This document shows, one piece after another, positions 59,361-64,000 of a stretch of DNA of 64,000 nt. The stretch is from Hydractinia symbiolongicarpus (Eukaryota; Cnidaria; Hydrozoa; Anthoathecata; Hydractiniidae): positions 12,398,001 to 12,462,000 of the forward strand of contig NC_079884.1 in the NCBI RefSeq assembly GCF_029227915.1, written 5' to 3'. Positions within the stretch are counted from its first letter, which is position 1. Each line of letters begins with the position of its first letter. Below the pieces are notes generated by a model. That model saw only the letters and a list, made by a program, of their open reading frames with translations. It was not told the DNA's origin and did not search any database. The translations under genes were made by a program, and so were the position numbers.

Positions 59361-59400
59361 CTTCATCAAATCCCATAGATTTTTGTTTGTTCTGATGTTT
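59361..59400 (-). other. Candidate 5' noncoding exon with uORF
   Basis: On the minus strand a strong donor (GATGAAG|GTAAGTGA) lies 1.4 kb upstream of the secreted-protein gene. Splicing to the acceptor at about 57988 would create a six-codon upstream frame (MGFDEV-stop) ending just before the main ATG. The 5' boundary is unknown, and the link is inferred only from splice signals. Confidence 0.25.
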
Positions 59401-60089
59401 TTTAGTTAGCACTGCCCGGTTTTAAGCCTAAAATTTCTATCTATGTGTTTCTTCTTTTATTTTTGCCCGCCCTGTAATGTCTTTAGTACTTCAATTATGC
59501 TTCAGATGTGTTTGAACCATGCGTTATTGGTAGAGGTCTGGCAACTAACTCATATTGTGTTTATTTATGAGGACTGGTAACGAGTTGTGTTTTATATTCA
59601 TTCTAATCGGCTTGTAGCGGCTTTTCAAACAACGAGATAGATTCACAAATGTTTGTTAGATGCTGCTAATGAGGCAGCTGTTTTGAAGACGCACGTTTGA
59701 AAGACGCTGTACGTAATCCGTTTCCTACACGGGTTAAATCGGATTGGGTATGGTTGTTTAACTGGGTTTACGGGTTTGCGAATGTTTGAATTGGAGCCAG
59801 TTGTTGTACAGAAAAATAATGTTAAGGAAGGCGGATCTACGTTGTTTTGTTTACGAACTTTTGCTTGTTATTTCATTACACTGTTTTTATAACAAACATA
59901 AAATCTTGAGGACCACTAGGTTAGGGTACTTTTAAACAAAAGTTTTTTATGAATTATATAGTAGGCCTAAAATCTTTTATTAGATTGAAATAAAGCTGTT
60001 TCCGACCTAAGGGGAATCAATCTTTGGGAAAACTAATTTAAAAAAAAAAATAATTAGTTTTCAAGGGTTTTTTAGGTATGGTAAATTCG

Positions 60090-60250
60090 CATATCTATTA
60101 CACGCTTTTTTATAAGAATATCAAAATTCCAACCAGACTGGTGATTACTCTTAACCCTTGTTTGTTATAAACAGCAGACATTGTTTTTGTCCTGATATCC
60201 TAGCCTAATGTTCTTATAAAGCATATTCTTAAAAAAGAAAAAGGGTGCAT
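60090..60250. mobile_element. Foldback MITE, 'tttttataaga' family copy 2
   Basis: 'cgcttttttataagaatatcaaaattcc' at the left mirrors 'ttcttataaagcatattcttaaaaaag' at the right. The body aligns with 16551-16694. Confidence 0.6.
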
Positions 60251-61170
60251 ATAAGCGCTATATGTAAATCAGACGGAAAATGCTGGTGTAAACTGTTTTT
60301 CACAAAAAAAAAAGAAACCCTTCGCGAGAATTAATTTTTTCAACCTTTGCGAATAGCCAGTTTTTTAATAATCTTAGAGAGACTTAATTTTTGCGTAATT
60401 GACAAAAACTTTTCACGAAATTTAATTCCCTTGAGGCTGATAATTCGTGTATTCAAGGATTTTATGTGAGTAACAATCCTTCGTGTTTGTGTTCCTTTAA
60501 GTTACCGGATTAGAAAACATAAATTCCAAAAACACATTATCCAATCAAGGGTTTGTAAACTCAGGGTAGAATGTTTATGGTGGTTAGGGTGCTTAATTTT
60601 TCGGTTGTAATGTTAGCCCCCATTCTGTATATTCGTTTTTAAATATTGCTTTGGTGTGCAGGTTTGGGTGAACGATAAATTGTTTGGGCAGTGTTAACTA
60701 ACGAATTATAACACGAGAACGAAACATAAAACGAGAGGCTTCCGAGCAACACAAAAATCCTCGTTCGTTTTTTACCGAGTTTATTTTTCTGTTGACTCAA
60801 GCGTATAATTCTGTTAAACATGCCTATGAACTAATTTACACATGCGCACCTGAGGCATAAACAAATCATGAAAATCGAATTCGTTAACTTTGTTAACCAA
60901 TAAGGTTCATGAAACAGTTGTTAGACCAATGAGAAACAGGAATAATTTTAAACAGCCTATCGAAAGTCAGAAACAAATCATGTACGAAATCAATGGTTAA
61001 CGCATGCGTTTTCGATATTGGAACATACTTTTAAACATTGCTAACGAAACTCTGCTGTAAAAGAGCTCGAAAGGTCTTGCAAAACAAAAAAGATTTCCGA
61101 GGACTGGCGAACAAAAACTAACGAACGAATAGGACCGATTTAGATTTCTCGAAGTTTGACCAATGTGGAT

Positions 61171-62761
61171 ATGTTACTAGGAGTCGGTTTTTTGTCGTGT
61201 TTGTTTCTATTGTTAGCGACGAGGGGTAGGTATTTATTAATTCTCGTTACGCAGATTTGCAAAGTTTCTCTCGTGCTCTGTTTTGCCCTTAAACAACTAC
61301 TGTTATTAGACCCCAGTTTTGTTCTGAGTGCTTTACGTTCTGAGTGTTTTTACGATGTTTTTGGTTCGTACAGGGTGTATGCACATTCCCGCTTTGAAAA
61401 TTTCGCGAATGCCAATTCACGAAATTCGCAAAAAAATACTGACGTTAATGCACAAAAAATAGAAGGTTGTTTTGACGGGTTTTTTTTTAATTTTTTAGGC
61501 TTTTTTTAAAAACAACACAAAACTTTGGCCGAGGCTGAAGGTTCCGTGTTTTACAGACTCAACTTGTACTTGTTGCTTGTTGATTATATACTTAGGGAGG
61601 CTAATTTCACGTGCTAGCTCATACAGGCTGGTGCGCCAATCACGAGTATACAGTTGGTTCTCGATATCTTGAATACCCGTTGTCTTGAACTTTCCAGTCC
61701 CCTCAGTCATTGTAATCTCTTGTATGCAAAATTACGTTTTATACCTCTAACTCGGTGTCTAAAATTTTTCCGCCCCCTTTACTTATTTTATCACGTTATC
61801 TCGAACTTTTCCCTTATTTTTCGAACAAAAACATTTGCACTCTGCTACAACGTGTAGAATCTCTTTTGTTGATAATATAGCCTCGATAAAGCAGAATAGT
61901 ATTTTAGCTTCTTTGGAGAGAAGTAAGTGTAGTAACAAACGCATACTATTATCCATACATTCTGTCTATTTTCTGTTTCTCATTTTCGACTAAACAATCT
62001 AATCAAGAACGAAAACTTTCGTAAACAAGTACGAGTATTTTGCTATCTCGAACTTTAAAGGCTTCTGACGCTCGATATCTCGACTATCCTTTATCTCAAA
62101 CTTTCGTAATCTCGAACTTTTTCGTCGGCCCCCTGAGAGTTTTACATACATCGAGCGTCGACTGTATTCTAAAATAATATTCGATTTACACCTCCTAAAC
62201 GCGAAAATAAATGTAGAAAAAATTTCTTTAAGGTATTGCGAAAAAGACGTACTGGTTAGGTGAATTTACTTAGTGAAGTAACATTTCGGAATTTGGCAGA
62301 TAGTTATAAAGGACAGAGAAATCTGAAACAAATACTGTAAAAAGCATTAATTCTCCAAATCTGATGTCTTAGATTTAAATGAATATTTTGGAACTGCATT
62401 AGCTCTCTATTCCCTTTTTTTTGACTATTTAGACGCCTCGGGTAGTAATGCAGACTTACTAAAGACATTGAAAGAAACACAACAACGACAGACCGATCTA
62501 GGGGATAACACAGCAACCATTGCCAAAATGCCGGAATTCGAATCAAAGCGAGATGAAATTATGTGGAAACTTAATTATGCAAAGAATACATTAAAGAAAG
62601 CGCGGGAAGTAGAAAAGATGGCTAAAAAAGCTGCAGTACATTTTGGTTATTACGACGGAAATAAACAAGGTCATGGTGAGGTGAATGAGTTGATTGGAAA
62701 AGCTGATGACGTGTTAATGAATGCTGGAGAGAAGATGGGATTTGAATACGAAAAATTTTAG
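61171..62761 (+). CDS. Small secreted helical protein, 127 aa, unknown family
   Basis: Two exons: 61171-61225 and 62433-62761, phase-1 GT-AG intron (donor GTAGGT, acceptor ctatttag). Exon 1 is a signal peptide (MLLGVGFLSCLFLLLATR), with the same 55-nt length and phase as exon 1 of the 707-aa gene. The mature chain of about 108 residues begins near DASGSNADL, has no Cys, and is charged and probably helical (LLKTLKETQQRQTDL; KRDEIMWKLNYAKNTLKKAR; KMAKKAAVHFGYYDG). It ends GFEYEKF-stop. No family is recognised. The intron carries a pogo-like MITE. The 3'UTR begins with about 880 bp of 14-bp repeats, which could affect mRNA stability or make the copy unstable. Confidence 0.65.
61652..62164. mobile_element. 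pogo/Tigger-like MITE
   Basis: It is flanked by TA. The left end CAGTTGGTTCTCGATATCTT and the reverse complement of the right end CAGTCGACGCTCGATGTATG are related inverted repeats. The interior repeats 'atctcgaacttt' several times (61800-62120). CAGTCGACxCTCGA-type ends are typical of pogo/Tigger elements. It lies inside the intron of the 127-aa gene. Confidence 0.65.
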
Positions 62762-62770
62762 GTGTACGAT

Positions 62771-63653
62771 TGCATAGATGTCGTTGCATAGATGTCGTTG
62801 CATCGATGTCGTTGCATAGATGTCGTTGCATAGATGTCGTTGCATTGATGTCGTTGCGTAGATGTCGTTGCATAGATGTCGTTGCATAGATGTCGTTGCA
62901 TAGATGTCGTTGCATAGATGTCGTTGCATAGATGTCGTTGCATAGATGTCGTTGCATAGATGTCGTTGCACAGATGTCGTTGCACAGATGTCGTTGCATC
63001 GATGTCGTTGCATCGATGTCGTTGCATCGATGTCGTTGCACAGATGTCGTTGCACAGATGTCGTTGCACAGATGTCGTTGCACAGATGTCGTTGCATCGA
63101 TGTCGTTGCATCGATGTCGTTGCATTGATGTCGTTGCATTGATGTCGTTGCATTGATGTCGTTGCATAGATGTTGTTGCATCGATGTCGTTGCATCGATG
63201 TCGTTGCATAGATGTCGTTGCATCGATGTCGTTGCATCGATGTCGTTGCATCGATGTCGTTGCATAGATGTCGTTGCATCGATGTCGTTGCATCGATGTC
63301 GTTGCATCGATGTCGTTGCATCGATGTCGTTGCATCGATGTCGTTGCATCGATGTCGTTGCATCGATGTCGTTGCATAGATGTCGTTGCATCGATGTCGT
63401 TGCATCGATGTCGTTGCATCGATGTCGTTGCATCGATGTCGTTGCATCGATGTCGTTGCATCGATGTCGTTGCATCGATGTCGTTGCATCGATGTCGTTG
63501 CATCGATGTCGTTGCATCGATGTCGTTGCATCGATGTCGTTGCATCGATGTCGTTGCATCGATGTCGTTGCATAGATGTCGTTGCATCGATGTCGTTGCA
63601 TCGATGTCGTTGCATTGATGTCGTTGCGTAGATGTCGTTGCATCGATGTCGTT
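62771..63653. repeat. 14-bp minisatellite array, ~63 copies
   Basis: Tandem array of GATGTCGTTGCATC with very high unit identity. Variation is almost confined to the 3-4 bases before GATG: cata, catc, caca, catt, cgta. Variant types are clustered: cata- and caca-type units dominate 62771-63075, while the catc type dominates 63180-63650. It starts about 10 bp after the stop codon of the 127-aa gene. Because 14 is not a multiple of 3, all frames rotate and remain open on both strands. Confidence 0.95.
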
Positions 63654-63659
63654 TTTACC

Positions 63660-64000
63660 TCTGCATATCATGCAAAAGGACAAAGGAACTCGATGTATTA
63701 TCGATTATATGCATAAAATACCAGTGAATTTTATTGGTGATACGTTCTCAGCGAAGAATAACTAATGGAAAATTAGAATCTATAAAAACATCCTGCTTCA
63801 AACATCAAATAGAAAGCTTCCTGTGTTATATCTTTATTTTTCTGCATTATATAACGTAATTGTCCCCGTTAAGAATATTACCGACTTTTTTGTTTCCTTT
63901 TTCTTCTTAGTAAATTATAACGAAATGTTTAATGTGAGCGTGAATTAAATAATGTGTAAACAACGCGCAAGCACTGTCCAGTGTTTCCCTCTTCTTCCCG
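63660..64000. other. Sequence after the minisatellite
   Basis: AT-rich, with no coding sequence seen. 'ataaaa' (63713) and 'taaataatg' are possible weak poly(A) signals for the 127-aa gene if transcription crosses the array. Confidence 0.4.

Larger units (their letters stand above)
58200..61150. other. Intergenic region between two secreted-protein genes
   Basis: No conserved coding sequence was recognised. It contains one foldback MITE (60090-60250) and the candidate 5' exon above. Short open frames (for example 58865-59062) are AT-rich and not protein-like. Confidence 0.45.

Noticed and set aside
62771-63653. CRISPR-like array
   Set aside because: Units are contiguous with no unique spacers and the genome is eukaryotic; it is a minisatellite.
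62622-63683. Very long open frames (over 280 codons) across the 14-bp array on both strands
   Set aside because: They are a by-product of a stop-free 14-bp unit rotating through all frames. No start context, splice site or sequence outside the array supports translation.

Overview
This is animal nuclear DNA. It is AT-rich, its genes carry many short exons with GT-AG introns, and it contains a PRAS40 homologue, a metazoan mTORC1 partner. Repeat content (Helitron-like, PIF/Harbinger, THAP, pogo-like, LINE, tRNA-derived SINE) and overall style suggest a cnidarian, perhaps a hydrozoan. The species assignment is inference; no rRNA or mitochondrial marker is present.

Repeat-rich left half (1-28 kb). 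Small dispersed elements and decayed coding fragments dominate. Two short two-exon genes stand out: a 200-aa type I membrane protein at 10531-12521 (+) and a 141-aa paralogue at 21175-22763 (-). They share a 49-nt phase-1 signal-peptide exon, a Thr/Pro/Lys stalk and a near-identical transmembrane start (FHIVG). Between and around them lie a deleted Harbinger element, five copies of one short foldback family, two SINEs, and a cluster of Helitron-like elements at 23.7-25.3 kb.

Conserved block (28-55 kb). Three genes could be assembled exon by exon with all reading frames closing. CDC73/parafibromin is on the minus strand (21 exons, 543 aa). A PRAS40 (AKT1S1/Lobe) homologue is on the plus strand (9 exons, 431 aa), head-to-head with CDC73 across a 686-bp shared intergenic region. 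ARV1 is on the plus strand (7 exons, 228 aa), about 1.2 kb after PRAS40. CDC73 intron 1 (7.9 kb) is a sink for satellites, a possible long Helitron and a LINE fragment. PRAS40 intron 1 holds a broken THAP transposon.

Secreted-protein end (55-64 kb). A 707-aa secreted protein with dibasic sites and a lysine-rich block is on the minus strand. A 127-aa secreted helical protein is on the plus strand, and a roughly 880-bp array of a 14-bp minisatellite begins about 10 bp after its stop codon.

Functionally, CDC73 (PAF1 transcription elongation complex), PRAS40 (Akt/mTORC1 signalling) and ARV1 (ER lipid homeostasis) are unrelated housekeeping genes. The secreted and membrane proteins at both ends are not recognised families and are the best candidates for novelty. 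Homology calls rest on remembered family sequences, not on a search.
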